Shown here: positions 42,430 to 51,241 of the stretch, one piece after another
How the letters are laid out: each line of letters starts with the position of its first letter
Numbering within the stretch: position 1 is the first letter of the stretch
NCBI RefSeq assembly: GCF_016598535.1
Contig: NZ_CP066779.1
Location: 1,860,001 to 1,924,000, forward strand
Origin: Rhodococcus sp. P-2
Lineage (GTDB): Bacteria > Actinomycetota > Actinomycetes > Mycobacteriales > Mycobacteriaceae
DNA: 64,000 nt
Direction of reading: 5' to 3'
Program-made: the position numbers and the translations under genes
Notes under the pieces: model-generated
Told to the model about the DNA's origin: nothing
What the model saw: the letters and a program-made list of their open reading frames with translations, nothing else
Database searches by the model: none

Positions 42430-43806
42430 ATGGCACCACCGATCACCTCCACCGGTTCCACGCACTCCACCGAAGAACATCCGAATTCGAACGCGCGCCG
42501 CGCCGCCGTTTCAGGCTTCCTCGGCAGCACCCTCGAGTACTACGACTTCTTCATCTACGGCTCCGCGGCCGCGCTCGTATTCCCCAAGATCTTCTTTCCT
42601 GGCGGTGGCTCGACGGCAACGCTGCTCTCGATCAGCACCCTGGGCGTGGCCTACGTCGCCCGCCCACTCGGCGCAGTGCTGTGGGGACACCTCGGCGATC
42701 GGTACGGACGCAAAAACGCACTTCTCGCCTGCCTGCTCCTCATGGGTGTTGCGACAGTCATCGTCGGTTGCCTGCCGACCTACGACCAGATCGGCATCGC
42801 CGCGCCGATCATTCTCGTCTTGCTTCGCCTACTTCAGGGGCTCTCCGCCGGCGGTGAATCACCCGGCTCTTCGGCACTGACACTCGAACACGCACCGGAT
42901 CACCGTCGCTCGTTCTTCACCTCGTTCACCATGAGCGGGATCATGTTCGGTATCGTCGTCTCCAGCCTGGTCTTCATCCCAGTGGCGAGCCTGCCCGACG
43001 AAGACCTCTACTCGTGGGGTTGGCGAGTTCCCTTCTGGCTCAGCATCATCGTGACCGTCGTTGCCCTGTGGCTACGTCGCGCCCTGGATGAGCCCGAGGT
43101 GTTCGAAGAACTCAAGGAACAGGACGAGACGGCCGGAATTCCCGTCGTCGAGATGTTCCGCTCGCACTGGCGCACCGTGATCCGTATCAGCATGAGCTCG
43201 ACCTTCGCGATGATCAACACCATCGTCAACGTCTTCGCCCTGGCGTACGCCGTCGAATCGGGATTCGAACGCTCAACCATGCTGTGGGCAATCGCGACCG
43301 CCAATTTTGTTGCCGTACTGACTCAGCCGCTGTTCGGCATTCTCTCGGATCGCTACGGACGTAAGCCCATCTTCGTCGTCGGCGCGATCGGAGCCGGCCT
43401 GATGATCTTCGTGTTCTTCCATTCGATCGGAACCCAAAGCGTCCCCATGGTCTTCGCTTCCGGAATCGTCATGATCGGCATCTTCTACGCGATGCCCAAC
43501 GGCACGTACCCGGCGTACTTCCCCGAGCAGTTCCCCGCGAAGGTCCGGTACACCGGAATGGCCGTCAGCCTCATGCTCGGACTCCTTGTTGCCGGCTTCA
43601 CACCGGCTATCGCCCAGGCCATTTCGGCCGGAGACAAGAGCAACTGGACACCAGTTGCATGGATGTGCCTGGGCTTCGCCGTCGTCTCCGCCATCGCGGC
43701 AATGACCGGACCGGAAACGTACCGCACGCCCACAGCAGAACTGGGCATACCGAAGCCGAGCCTGCCGAGCAAGCAGGACTCAGAGCTCACCAGCAACAAC
43801 GCTTGA
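42430..43806 (+). CDS. MFS transporter, metabolite:H+ symporter (MHS, ShiA-like)
   Basis: A 458-residue permease with about 12 helices. The MHS family marks are [24 protein letters not shown] at the first helix, [14 protein letters not shown] between helices 2 and 3 and [14 protein letters not shown] after helix 4. Known members import shikimate, citrate, benzoate-like or proline/betaine substrates. AAAGGA precedes ATG 42430 by 7 bases. Position ahead of an aroE paralogue suggests uptake of a shikimate/quinate-like carbocyclic acid. Confidence 0.88.
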   Translation: MAPPITSTGSTHSTEEHPNSNARRAAVSGFLGSTLEYYDFFIYGSAAALVFPKIFFPGGGSTATLLSISTLGVAYVARPLGAVLWGHLGDRYGRKNALLACLLLMGVATVIVGCLPTYDQIGIAAPIILVLLRLLQGLSAGGESPGSSALTLEHAPDHRRSFFTSFTMSGIMFGIVVSSLVFIPVASLPDEDLYSWGWRVPFWLSIIVTVVALWLRRALDEPEVFEELKEQDETAGIPVVEMFRSHWRTVIRISMSSTFAMINTIVNVFALAYAVESGFERSTMLWAIATANFVAVLTQPLFGILSDRYGRKPIFVVGAIGAGLMIFVFFHSIGTQSVPMVFASGIVMIGIFYAMPNGTYPAYFPEQFPAKVRYTGMAVSLMLGLLVAGFTPAIAQAISAGDKSNWTPVAWMCLGFAVVSAIAAMTGPETYRTPTAELGIPKPSLPSKQDSELTSNNA

Positions 43807-43812
43807 CCGGAC

Positions 43813-43845
43813 CGGCCCCTCGCGCTGAATCTCCGCGAGGGGCCG
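43813..43845 (+). promoter_or_regulatory. Intergenic hairpin between the transporter and aroE
   Basis: A perfect 12-bp stem (CGGCCCCTCGCG and its complement) with a 9-base loop, right after the transporter stop. There is no T-tract and the next gene follows 25 bases later on the same strand, so it may be a partial terminator or mRNA 3'-end stabiliser that lowers downstream expression relative to the transporter. Confidence 0.5.
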
Positions 43846-43869
43846 TCCCCACTTATGCAGGAGAATGTC

Positions 43870-44751
43870 ATGACTACCGAATACACACGTCACCGTATCG
43901 GCCTTGTCGGGTCGGGTATCGCCACCTCACTCTCGCCCGCGTTGCACGCACACGAAGCAGCAGCACTCGGACTCGACGATTACAGCTACGAACTGATCGA
44001 TCTCGAGAACCTGAACATCCCGGTCGAGAAAACCGGTGAGGTGGTGCGTGGCGCCGTCGGGGGCGATTTCACCGGACTGAACATCACCCACCCGTGCAAG
44101 CAGGTTGTCGTGGACGCGCTCGACGAGCTGTCCGACAACGCGCGGTTGCTCGGTGCCGTCAACACGGTTGTTGTCGACAACGGCCGTTTGATCGGCCACA
44201 ACACAGACCACAGCGGATTCCTCACCGCACTGCAACGCAGTTTGCCCGACGCCGCCTTGGACCGAGTGGTGCTCGCAGGGGCAGGAGGGGCGGGTTCCGC
44301 TGTGGCCTACGCCCTCGCCGCCGCCGGCACCACGGATCTTCGCATCGCAGATATTGATCCCGATCGCGCTGCCGATGTGTGTTCTCGCGTCGCCTCGGCC
44401 TTCCCTGCCACGCGCACAACGGCTTTGGCGATCGGTGAGATCGCCGTCAACCTGACTACGTGCGACGGCGTCGTCAATGCGTCTCCGATCGGGATGGTCG
44501 GCCATCCCGGAACTCCCTTCGATCCCGCTGCGCTCCATTCGGACTTGTGGGTTGCCGACATCGTCTACCGACCGATGCGCACCGAATTACTCGATGCTGC
44601 ACTTGCTCTCGGATGCTCGGTCCTCGACGGTGGGCAGATGCTGGTGGCTCAAGCCTCTGACACCTTCACACTCCTGACCGGTATCGAAGCCGATCCGGAT
44701 CGCATGCGCAGCCATCTGAGCGAAATGCTCTCCGAGACGGCACGCGCATGA
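43870..44751 (+). CDS. aroE: Shikimate/quinate dehydrogenase (AroE family), probably catabolic
   Basis: A 293-residue AroE-family dehydrogenase. The substrate-binding opening GLVGSGIATSLSPALH, catalytic Lys in GLNITHPCKQ, NTVV-x-(G)HNTDHSGF and the nucleotide loop LAGAGGAGSAV are all present. Biosynthetic AroE prefers NADP; catabolic quinate/shikimate dehydrogenases (as in corynebacteria) use NAD. Genomic context (transporter upstream, oxidoreductases downstream, LysR control) favours a catabolic paralogue. ATG 43870 with AGGAG eight bases before is chosen over 43855. The symbol refers to the family. Confidence 0.82.
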   Translation: MTTEYTRHRIGLVGSGIATSLSPALHAHEAAALGLDDYSYELIDLENLNIPVEKTGEVVRGAVGGDFTGLNITHPCKQVVVDALDELSDNARLLGAVNTVVVDNGRLIGHNTDHSGFLTALQRSLPDAALDRVVLAGAGGAGSAVAYALAAAGTTDLRIADIDPDRAADVCSRVASAFPATRTTALAIGEIAVNLTTCDGVVNASPIGMVGHPGTPFDPAALHSDLWVADIVYRPMRTELLDAALALGCSVLDGGQMLVAQASDTFTLLTGIEADPDRMRSHLSEMLSETARA

Positions 44752-46748
44752 GCACAACCGAACGTCTACTTTCTCGAGAAGTACCGGGAGCACTGATGAA
44801 CGTGACTGCACCGTTCGCCGAACCGCTCGACATGGGCACCGTCCGCCTTCGGAACCGGTTCGTGTCCGCTCCGATGGAACGCAACTACTGCGAAGTCGAC
44901 GGCACCATGACGGACGAGTACATCGCCTACCTCGCCCGCCGCGCCGAAGGTGGTGCGGCACTGATCTTCACCGAAGCGAGCTACGTGCGCGCCGACGGCA
45001 AGGGTCGCATCCGGCAGATGGGTGTCGACGTCGACGAACGGATTCCCGGCATCAAGAAGATGGTCGAGGCGATCCACGCACACGGCGCCCTCGTCGGAGT
45101 CGAACTCAACCACGGTGGACGCACGGCGCAGGGGTCGGTCAGCGGATTTGTTCCCGTTGCGCCGACACCGATTCCGTGCATGGTCGTCGGCGGCGAGATG
45201 CCCGAACAACTCGACGGCGACGACATCGAGCACATCATCGAGTGTTTCGGTGAAGCCGCGGCGCGCTGCCAGAAGGCCGGCGTCGACGTCATCTCCCTAC
45301 ACGGCGGCCACGGGTACTTGATCCACCAGTTCCTCTCCCCTGCTTACAATCACCGAGACGACGAGTGGGCGGAGCCAACCCTCTTCGTCAACAGAGTCAT
45401 CGCTGCGGTACACGAGCATGCTCCGGGAATTACTCTGGGACTTCGGTTCTCAGCTTTCGAAGGTGTCGACGGCGGACTCGACGCCGAGACAACCCGCGCC
45501 CGCATCGACGCCATCGACACCGACCGACTCGATTTCCTCGACGTCTCAGCAGGCAACTACGAAGCGGGACAATGGATCATCCAGCCCGGTGAATGGTCGC
45601 GCGGTCTCCTCGCGCCGTACTCCGAGCAGTACCAGCGCGACTTCGACATCCCGGTGGGTGTGGCCGGACGCATCACGTCGCCGGAGACCGCCGCGCGGAT
45701 CATCGAATCCGGGCAAGCCAACTTCGTCAGCATGGCTCGTACGTTGCACGCTGATCCGGACTTCCCGAATCGCGCCATCGACGGTGGCCGGTACCGACCC
45801 TGCATCGCCTGCAACTACTGCATCGACAGCCTGGCCGCCGGCCCCATTCCCTGCTCCGTCAACCCGTGGGTCGGACGTGAACTGGATCAGCCCACACAGC
45901 CGGCTGATGCCACCGTGCGGGTCGCCGTCATCGGTGCAGGTCCGTCCGGAATGGCCGCTGCCCGCGACCTCGCACTTGCCGGCCATCGCGTCGACCTGTA
46001 CGACGAACGCCCTAGCCTCGGTGGCGATTTCGCTCTGGCATCGACGCTGCACGAGTATCCCGAATACGGGCGGATAGTGGACTGGTACCTCGCGGAACTG
46101 GCCGAACTCGGGGTGCAGTGCCACACCTCGACCAGAGCAGATGCCGCTTTGCTCTCTGGTGGCGATTTCGACGCGATAGTTCTTGCCGCCGGCGGCGTCG
46201 GCCCCGTGGTCGATCTCCCCGGAGCAGCAACCCGTACCGTTCGCGACGTCCGCGAATTCCTCGTCTCCGGCGATCCTGCCCCCGAAGCAATCACCATCTT
46301 CGGCGCCGACCGCGAGGCTGCTGCCGTCGCAGACGATCTGCTCCAGAAGGGCACACAGGTCGTCATGATCGGCCCGCAGGAAACCATCGCACACGACGTC
46401 GGCCGACGCGGCAAGATCGTGCTGCTGCCGCGCCTGGCCGCAAGTGAGAACCTCACGACCTACCTGAGCTCGATCGTCACGAAAGTCGACGCCGAGTCGG
46501 TCACGATCTCGACAGGCGGTGTACTGAGCGAAGTCGACGCCCCCGGCGAGCTGCTGATCTCGCAAGGCGTCGAGCCGCGCTCGGAGCTTCTGACCGAACT
46601 CCGTTCACTGGCACCACGACTCGGCGTCCATACCGTCGGCGACGCGAGCGGTGACGGCGGGTCCATCCATGCCGCACTCGTGACCGCAGCCGACGTTGCC
46701 GTCACCATCACCGCCGCTGCTGCGGCCCGTCAGGAGGTTCACGCATGA
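44748..46748 (+). CDS. FMN/FAD/4Fe-4S oxidoreductase of the 2,4-dienoyl-CoA reductase (OYE-like) type
   Basis: A 666-residue protein. Residues about 25-370 form an old-yellow-enzyme TIM barrel (NRFVSAPMERN, GVELNHGGRTAQ, ISLHGGHGYLIHQFLSPAYNHRDD). A cysteine cluster C-x2-C-x2-C-x11-C (starting PCIACNYCID near residue 345) should bind 4Fe-4S, and residues 385-655 form FAD/NAD(P) domains with AVIGAGPSGMAAA. Relatives reduce dienoyl-CoA, trimethylamine or enoates. The start overlaps aroE by 4 bases; a downstream Met17 is an alternative. It probably reduces or oxidises a ring double bond. Confidence 0.88.
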   Translation: MSTTERLLSREVPGALMNVTAPFAEPLDMGTVRLRNRFVSAPMERNYCEVDGTMTDEYIAYLARRAEGGAALIFTEASYVRADGKGRIRQMGVDVDERIPGIKKMVEAIHAHGALVGVELNHGGRTAQGSVSGFVPVAPTPIPCMVVGGEMPEQLDGDDIEHIIECFGEAAARCQKAGVDVISLHGGHGYLIHQFLSPAYNHRDDEWAEPTLFVNRVIAAVHEHAPGITLGLRFSAFEGVDGGLDAETTRARIDAIDTDRLDFLDVSAGNYEAGQWIIQPGEWSRGLLAPYSEQYQRDFDIPVGVAGRITSPETAARIIESGQANFVSMARTLHADPDFPNRAIDGGRYRPCIACNYCIDSLAAGPIPCSVNPWVGRELDQPTQPADATVRVAVIGAGPSGMAAARDLALAGHRVDLYDERPSLGGDFALASTLHEYPEYGRIVDWYLAELAELGVQCHTSTRADAALLSGGDFDAIVLAAGGVGPVVDLPGAATRTVRDVREFLVSGDPAPEAITIFGADREAAAVADDLLQKGTQVVMIGPQETIAHDVGRRGKIVLLPRLAASENLTTYLSSIVTKVDAESVTISTGGVLSEVDAPGELLISQGVEPRSELLTELRSLAPRLGVHTVGDASGDGGSIHAALVTAADVAVTITAAAAARQEVHA

Positions 46749-47569
46749 GCGCACAGACAGCCGCACCGGTGGCAACTGCGTTGCCACCCATCGGACTCGG
46801 AACCTGGCCACTGGTCGGTGCCGACGCCACGAACTCGGTGCTCTCCGGAATCGAGGCCGGGTACCGCCTCATCGACACCGCCGCGATCTACGGCAACGAG
46901 GACGCCGTCGGCGTAGCGCTGGCGACATCGGGTCTACCGCGAGAAGAACTCTTCGTCACCACCAAACTTCGTGGAAACGACCAGGTTTCCGGTGACATCC
47001 GCGGAGCGCTCGAGCAGAGCTTGGAACGACTGGGACTGGATCAACTCGATCTGTTCCTGATCCACTGGCCGCTCCCGCGGATCGATCGTTACGTCTCGTC
47101 ATTCGAGGCGATGCTGGCCTGCCGCGACGCCGGGCTGGTTCGGTACGTTGGAGTGTCGAACTTCCTCGAGCACCACCTGCGCCGCGTCGTCGCTGAAACC
47201 GGCGAGGCACCGGCAGTCAACCAGATTCAGATGGACCCGTCGCTCGCTCGAATCCCGGTTCGCCGCGCAAACGACGAACTTGGCATCTTCACTCAGTCTT
47301 GGAGTCCGCTCGGCCGGGGCGACGTGCTCGGCAATGCCGTTGTAAGCCAGATCGCCGATCGAATGGGTTGCACCCCTGCGCAGGTGGTTCTTGCTTGGCA
47401 TGTCGCGCAGGGCGTGGTTCCGGTCGCGCGGTCCGCGAATCCGACGCGCCAGGCCGAGAACCTGGCAGCACTCGACGTGACCCTCACCGGCGAGGACATC
47501 GAAGCACTGAACAGTCTCGACCGCGGCGAGTCTGCGGCACGGGACGTCGAGGCAGAGGAACATTTCTGA
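46745..47569 (+). CDS. Aldo/keto reductase
   Basis: A 274-residue AKR with the catalytic tetrad pattern: Asp and Tyr in LIDTAAIYGNE near residue 40-48, Lys in FVTTKLRG near 73, and His in FLIHWPLP near 102. The C-terminal IPVRR-like NADPH site appears as PVARSANPTR near 220. It reduces a carbonyl with NAD(P)H, or the reverse. It overlaps the genes on both sides, in the middle of the aroE-led operon. Confidence 0.88.
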   Translation: MSAQTAAPVATALPPIGLGTWPLVGADATNSVLSGIEAGYRLIDTAAIYGNEDAVGVALATSGLPREELFVTTKLRGNDQVSGDIRGALEQSLERLGLDQLDLFLIHWPLPRIDRYVSSFEAMLACRDAGLVRYVGVSNFLEHHLRRVVAETGEAPAVNQIQMDPSLARIPVRRANDELGIFTQSWSPLGRGDVLGNAVVSQIADRMGCTPAQVVLAWHVAQGVVPVARSANPTRQAENLAALDVTLTGEDIEALNSLDRGESAARDVEAEEHF

Positions 47570-48663
47570 TGACGCTGAAAGTCGGAATCGTCGGCTGCGG
47601 CAAGATCGCCGGCAACCATGCCCGCGCCCTGCAACAAGTACCCGGTGTCGAGGTAATCGGCTGCTGCGACCCCGATCTCGGACGCGCCCAGGAATTCGCG
47701 GCACTCCACGGCATTCCCGCAGCCGTGAGTTCCGTGGAACAACTTCTGGCCCTCGGACTCGACGCCTGTACCGTCTGCACGCCCCATCCGGTACACGAAG
47801 AGGTGGTCGTTGCGGCTGCCGAGGCTGGTGTACATGTGTTGTGCGAGAAACCCATCGCAGTCGATGTTGCTGCCGCCGACCGCATGATCGATGCCGCCGA
47901 CCGCGCCGGGATCACGTTCGGGGTGCTCTTCCAACGCCGATTCTGGCCTGCAGCGCGTCGGATCCGGGACGCCATCGACGACGGCCGGATCGGACTGCCC
48001 ACGCTCGGCGAGGCGTCGGTCATCCTGCACCGCCCGTCGAGTTACTACTCGGCCGACGCGTGGCGCGGACGCTGGGATACCGATGGCGGCGGCGTGCTCA
48101 TGACGCAGGCGGTACACCAGATAGACATGCTGGCCTGGTTCATGGGCGAGGCCGTGTCGGTCAGTGGCTTCATCCGCACCCATACACACGGTGAGCACAT
48201 CGAGACCGAGGACAGCGCGTCAGCTGTGATCTCCTTTGCCTCGGGCGGCACCGCCACCGTCACCGCGACTACCGGTGCCAATCACAATCTGGGCAACCGT
48301 GTGACAGTGATCGGGCGCACCGGTGCCATGGCCAGCGTCCTCGAGTTTCCCGAAGGGCACGAGGGTGTCAACGAAATCTGGACCGTGCCGGGCGAAGTGG
48401 AGTTCCAGTCGCCGTACTCCGCCGACGTCGACGCCAATCTCGATGTGGGAGCCGTCAATGCGGCACTGACCGACTTCCATACCCTGCAGGTACAGGACTT
48501 CGCCGATGCCGTCCTGACCGGGCGCGAACCCGCCGTCACCGGCCGCGACGCCCGCGCGTCACTTGCCATCATCGCCGCAATCTACGAATCGTCACGAACC
48601 GGGAAGGTTGTCGATCTGACATCGACACCGACCCTCGCAACAACTGCCAAGGAGCAGAAATGA
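47569..48663 (+). CDS. Gfo/Idh/MocA-family oxidoreductase
   Basis: A 364-residue NAD(P)-dependent dehydrogenase. Nucleotide motif VGIVGCGKIAGNHA is at residues 4-17, the conserved CEKPIA with catalytic Lys near 90, and the C-terminal substrate domain has the VHQIDMLAWFMGE motif near 180. Family members act on sugars, inositols and other polyols. ATG 47569 overlaps the AKR stop (TGATG) after AGAGGAA; the frame to 47299 is inside the AKR gene. A cyclic polyol substrate would fit the operon. Confidence 0.88.
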   Translation: MTLKVGIVGCGKIAGNHARALQQVPGVEVIGCCDPDLGRAQEFAALHGIPAAVSSVEQLLALGLDACTVCTPHPVHEEVVVAAAEAGVHVLCEKPIAVDVAAADRMIDAADRAGITFGVLFQRRFWPAARRIRDAIDDGRIGLPTLGEASVILHRPSSYYSADAWRGRWDTDGGGVLMTQAVHQIDMLAWFMGEAVSVSGFIRTHTHGEHIETEDSASAVISFASGGTATVTATTGANHNLGNRVTVIGRTGAMASVLEFPEGHEGVNEIWTVPGEVEFQSPYSADVDANLDVGAVNAALTDFHTLQVQDFADAVLTGREPAVTGRDARASLAIIAAIYESSRTGKVVDLTSTPTLATTAKEQK

Positions 48664-50387
48664 GTAGCAGTACCCCCCTCACCTACGACGTGGTTGTCGT
48701 GGGCTCCGGCGCAGGCGGGCTTTCCACGGCAATTGCCGCAGCACATGGCGGCGCGTCGGTACTCGTTGTCGAGAAGGCCGACACCTGCGGCGGTGCAACG
48801 GCATGGTCTGGTGGTTGGATGTGGACCCCGCGCAACATGTTTGCCATCGCCGACGGAGTTGTCGAGGACCGTTCGGCGCCGCGGACATATCTGGAAAACC
48901 GACTCGGCGACAATTTCGACGCCTCCAAGGTCGATGCACTCCTCGACGGCGCACCCGAGATGGTCGAATTCTTCGAACGCAAGACCGCGCTGAAGTTCGT
49001 TCCCGGAGCCAAGATCGCCGACATACACGGCGACACACCGGGAGCCGGCACGGGCCACCGTTCCGTCGGACCGACACCGGTGAGCTTGCGAAAGCTCGGC
49101 GCCGATGTCGCGGCGCTGCTTCGTCGACAACTGTACGAGACGTCGTTCCTCGGCATGGGGATCATGGCCGGCCCTGATCTGCAGGCTTTCCTGCACTCGA
49201 CACGCTCGCCGAAAGCATTTGTGCACTGCGGTGTTCGAGTCACCAAGCACATGTTCGACCTCGCCACCAAGCGCCGTGGTCAGCAACTCGTCAACGGCAC
49301 CGCGTTGGTCGGCATGATGCTGCGCTCTGCACTCGATCTGGGGGTTGATATTCGGGTGAAGACGTCGGCAACGTCGCTCCAGACCGATGACGACGGCCGC
49401 GTTGTCGGCGTCCGCCTGGAAGGCCCGGACGGTGCCTACTCGGTAAGTGCCCGACGCGGTGTCGTACTGGCCACCGGTGGCTTTGCGCAGGACATCGACC
49501 GACGACGCGAATTGTTCCCCCGGACCCCCACCGGAAACGAGCATTGGTCGCTCACCCCGAAGACAACCACCGGTGACGGCATCACCCTCGGTGAATCCGT
49601 GGGTGGCCGCCTGGACCGCACACTCGCATCCCCTGTCGCGTACTGCCCCGTCTCGATCGTTCGCTACCGCAACGGCAAGGAAGGGGTATTTCCGCACATC
49701 CTCGACCGCGGAAAGCCCGGTGTCATCGGAGTTCTCGCGAATGGTAAGCGTTTTGTCAACGAGGCACTCGGGTACCACGACTACACACTCGCGATGGTCG
49801 AGCAGGTTCCCGAGGGAGAAGAAGTGTGTTCGTGGTTGATCGCCGATCAACAGTATGTGCGATACCTCCCGCTGGGCATGGCCAAGCCCCTGCCGATCCC
49901 GATCCAGCCGTACCTGCGCTCCGGATACCTCACGCGTGGGCGCACTCTTCGGGACTTGGCCGAGAAGATCGGCGTCGACCCCGTGCAGTTGGAGAAAACC
50001 GTCGCAGCCTTCAACATCGGGTCTGTGGCCGGTGACGACCCCGAGTTCGGTCGCGGTACAACACCATTCAACCGAGGTTCCGGAGATGCAGCCAACCCTT
50101 GGCCGAACCCGTCGCTCGCGCCGTTGCAGAAGGGTCCGTACTACGCGGTGAAAGTGGTGCCAGGGAGTTTCGGCACCTTCGCCGGCCTGGTGACGGACTC
50201 GTCGTCGCATGTGCTCGACGACAACGACCGCCCCATCGAGGGATTGCTCGCCGTCGGCGTCGATCAGGCGAGCGTGATGGGCGGGCACTACCCGTCGGGC
50301 GGCATCAACCTCGGCCCGGCCATGACGTTCGGTTATCTGGCAGGTCGGGAACTGGCCGCCGCCACGACAGTTGGAGCGCACGCATGA
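48660..50387 (+). CDS. FAD-dependent dehydrogenase (fumarate reductase/KstD-like flavoprotein)
   Basis: A 575-residue flavoprotein of the succinate dehydrogenase/fumarate reductase/3-ketosteroid dehydrogenase family. FAD motif VVVGSGAGGLSTAIAA is at residues 12-27, followed by GGATAWSGGWMW, and the C-terminal GVDQASVMGGHYPSGGINLGPAMTFGYLAG closes the FAD site. Members insert or remove C=C bonds next to carbonyls. Together with the OYE-like protein it suggests ring dehydrogenation/aromatisation or reduction. Overlaps both neighbours by 4 bases. Confidence 0.88.
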   Translation: MSSSTPLTYDVVVVGSGAGGLSTAIAAAHGGASVLVVEKADTCGGATAWSGGWMWTPRNMFAIADGVVEDRSAPRTYLENRLGDNFDASKVDALLDGAPEMVEFFERKTALKFVPGAKIADIHGDTPGAGTGHRSVGPTPVSLRKLGADVAALLRRQLYETSFLGMGIMAGPDLQAFLHSTRSPKAFVHCGVRVTKHMFDLATKRRGQQLVNGTALVGMMLRSALDLGVDIRVKTSATSLQTDDDGRVVGVRLEGPDGAYSVSARRGVVLATGGFAQDIDRRRELFPRTPTGNEHWSLTPKTTTGDGITLGESVGGRLDRTLASPVAYCPVSIVRYRNGKEGVFPHILDRGKPGVIGVLANGKRFVNEALGYHDYTLAMVEQVPEGEEVCSWLIADQQYVRYLPLGMAKPLPIPIQPYLRSGYLTRGRTLRDLAEKIGVDPVQLEKTVAAFNIGSVAGDDPEFGRGTTPFNRGSGDAANPWPNPSLAPLQKGPYYAVKVVPGSFGTFAGLVTDSSSHVLDDNDRPIEGLLAVGVDQASVMGGHYPSGGINLGPAMTFGYLAGRELAAATTVGAHA

Positions 50388-51187
50388 CACCCTCGCTGGG
50401 GCTTGCGGCCCTCACGGTGCTGGACACGGCTCCGATGCAACACGTCGACTTGGCCGAAAAACACGGCTTCGACACCATCGGCATTCGTCTGATGCCCGCG
50501 GCACCAGGCACGACGGCCTATCCTCTGCACGAGGACAAGCAGGGGTTGAACGAACTGGTTCGTCGACTGGACGATTCACCGGTCGAGATATTCGACCTCG
50601 AAATCATCCGTCTCGCAGCCGACTTCGACCCCGCCGACTACGTTCCGCTGCTCGAAGCCGGAGCACAGCTCGGAGCCAAAGCCGTTCTGGTTGGCGGTGA
50701 CGACCGCGACCGCGCTCGGCTCACGGACTCCTATGCCCGCCTCGCGGAACTGTGCGCGAACTACGGCATCGTCGCTTCCCTCGAGTTCATGCCGTGGACC
50801 GCGGTACCTGATGCGAGTGCAGCCATCGAGATCGTCTCGGCGGCAGACGGTCCGGCTCGGAGCGTTCTCGTCGACGCGCTCCACACCGACCGCTCGGCGA
50901 CCACGCTGGAGGATCTTTCCTCCATCCCGCGCGAGTGGCTGCACTACGCCCAGATGTGTGACGGTTCGATTCCTGCTCCCACGGCGGATGCAGAGCTGAT
51001 CCGTCAGGCCCGCGAGGAGCGTCTGGTGCCCGGCACCGGCGGCATCGCCCTGGCCGACATCTGGTCGACTTTGCCTGCCGGGTTGCCGGTCAGCATCGAA
51101 TTGCCCAACGAGCCACTTCGTCAGGCCGTCGGCACGGACGCCTGGCTGGAGCGCCTGGTCGAGGCCACGCGAGAAGTATTGGCCTAG
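50384..51187 (+). CDS. Sugar phosphate isomerase/epimerase-like TIM barrel (possible 3-dehydroshikimate dehydratase)
   Basis: A 267-residue xylose-isomerase-like/AP-endonuclease-2 TIM barrel. Metal-binding pattern is visible as EIFDLEIIRL, SLEFMPWTAV (Glu), DALHTDRS (Asp/His) and SIELPNE (Glu). Known relatives include inosose dehydratases, ketose epimerases and the catabolic 3-dehydroshikimate dehydratases (QsuB/AroZ). With an aroE-family dehydrogenase upstream, the last possibility makes sense: shikimate to 3-dehydroshikimate to protocatechuate. The start overlaps the flavoprotein stop (ATGA). It is the final gene before a hairpin terminator. Confidence 0.78.
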   Translation: MTPSLGLAALTVLDTAPMQHVDLAEKHGFDTIGIRLMPAAPGTTAYPLHEDKQGLNELVRRLDDSPVEIFDLEIIRLAADFDPADYVPLLEAGAQLGAKAVLVGGDDRDRARLTDSYARLAELCANYGIVASLEFMPWTAVPDASAAIEIVSAADGPARSVLVDALHTDRSATTLEDLSSIPREWLHYAQMCDGSIPAPTADAELIRQAREERLVPGTGGIALADIWSTLPAGLPVSIELPNEPLRQAVGTDAWLERLVEATREVLA

Positions 51188-51194
51188 CGGCCCT

Positions 51195-51234
51195 GTGCGC
51201 GTTTAGCGAGTCCAGGCACTCCCTAAACGCGCAC
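51195..51234. terminator. Bidirectional terminator hairpin
   Basis: GTGCGCGTTTAG (51195-51206) and its exact complement (51223-51234), with a further GAGT/ACTC pairing inside the loop, between the convergent operon end (51187) and the DAHP synthase stop (51242). No strong T-tract in either direction. Confidence 0.72.
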
Positions 51235-51241
51235 GGGGGCG

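Noticed and set aside
48582..50390. Long minus-strand open frame of about 600 codons opposite the KstD-like flavoprotein gene.
   Set aside because: Shadow of a high-GC gene on the other strand: composition is Arg/His/Asp-rich without domains, while the plus-strand frame has clear FAD motifs.
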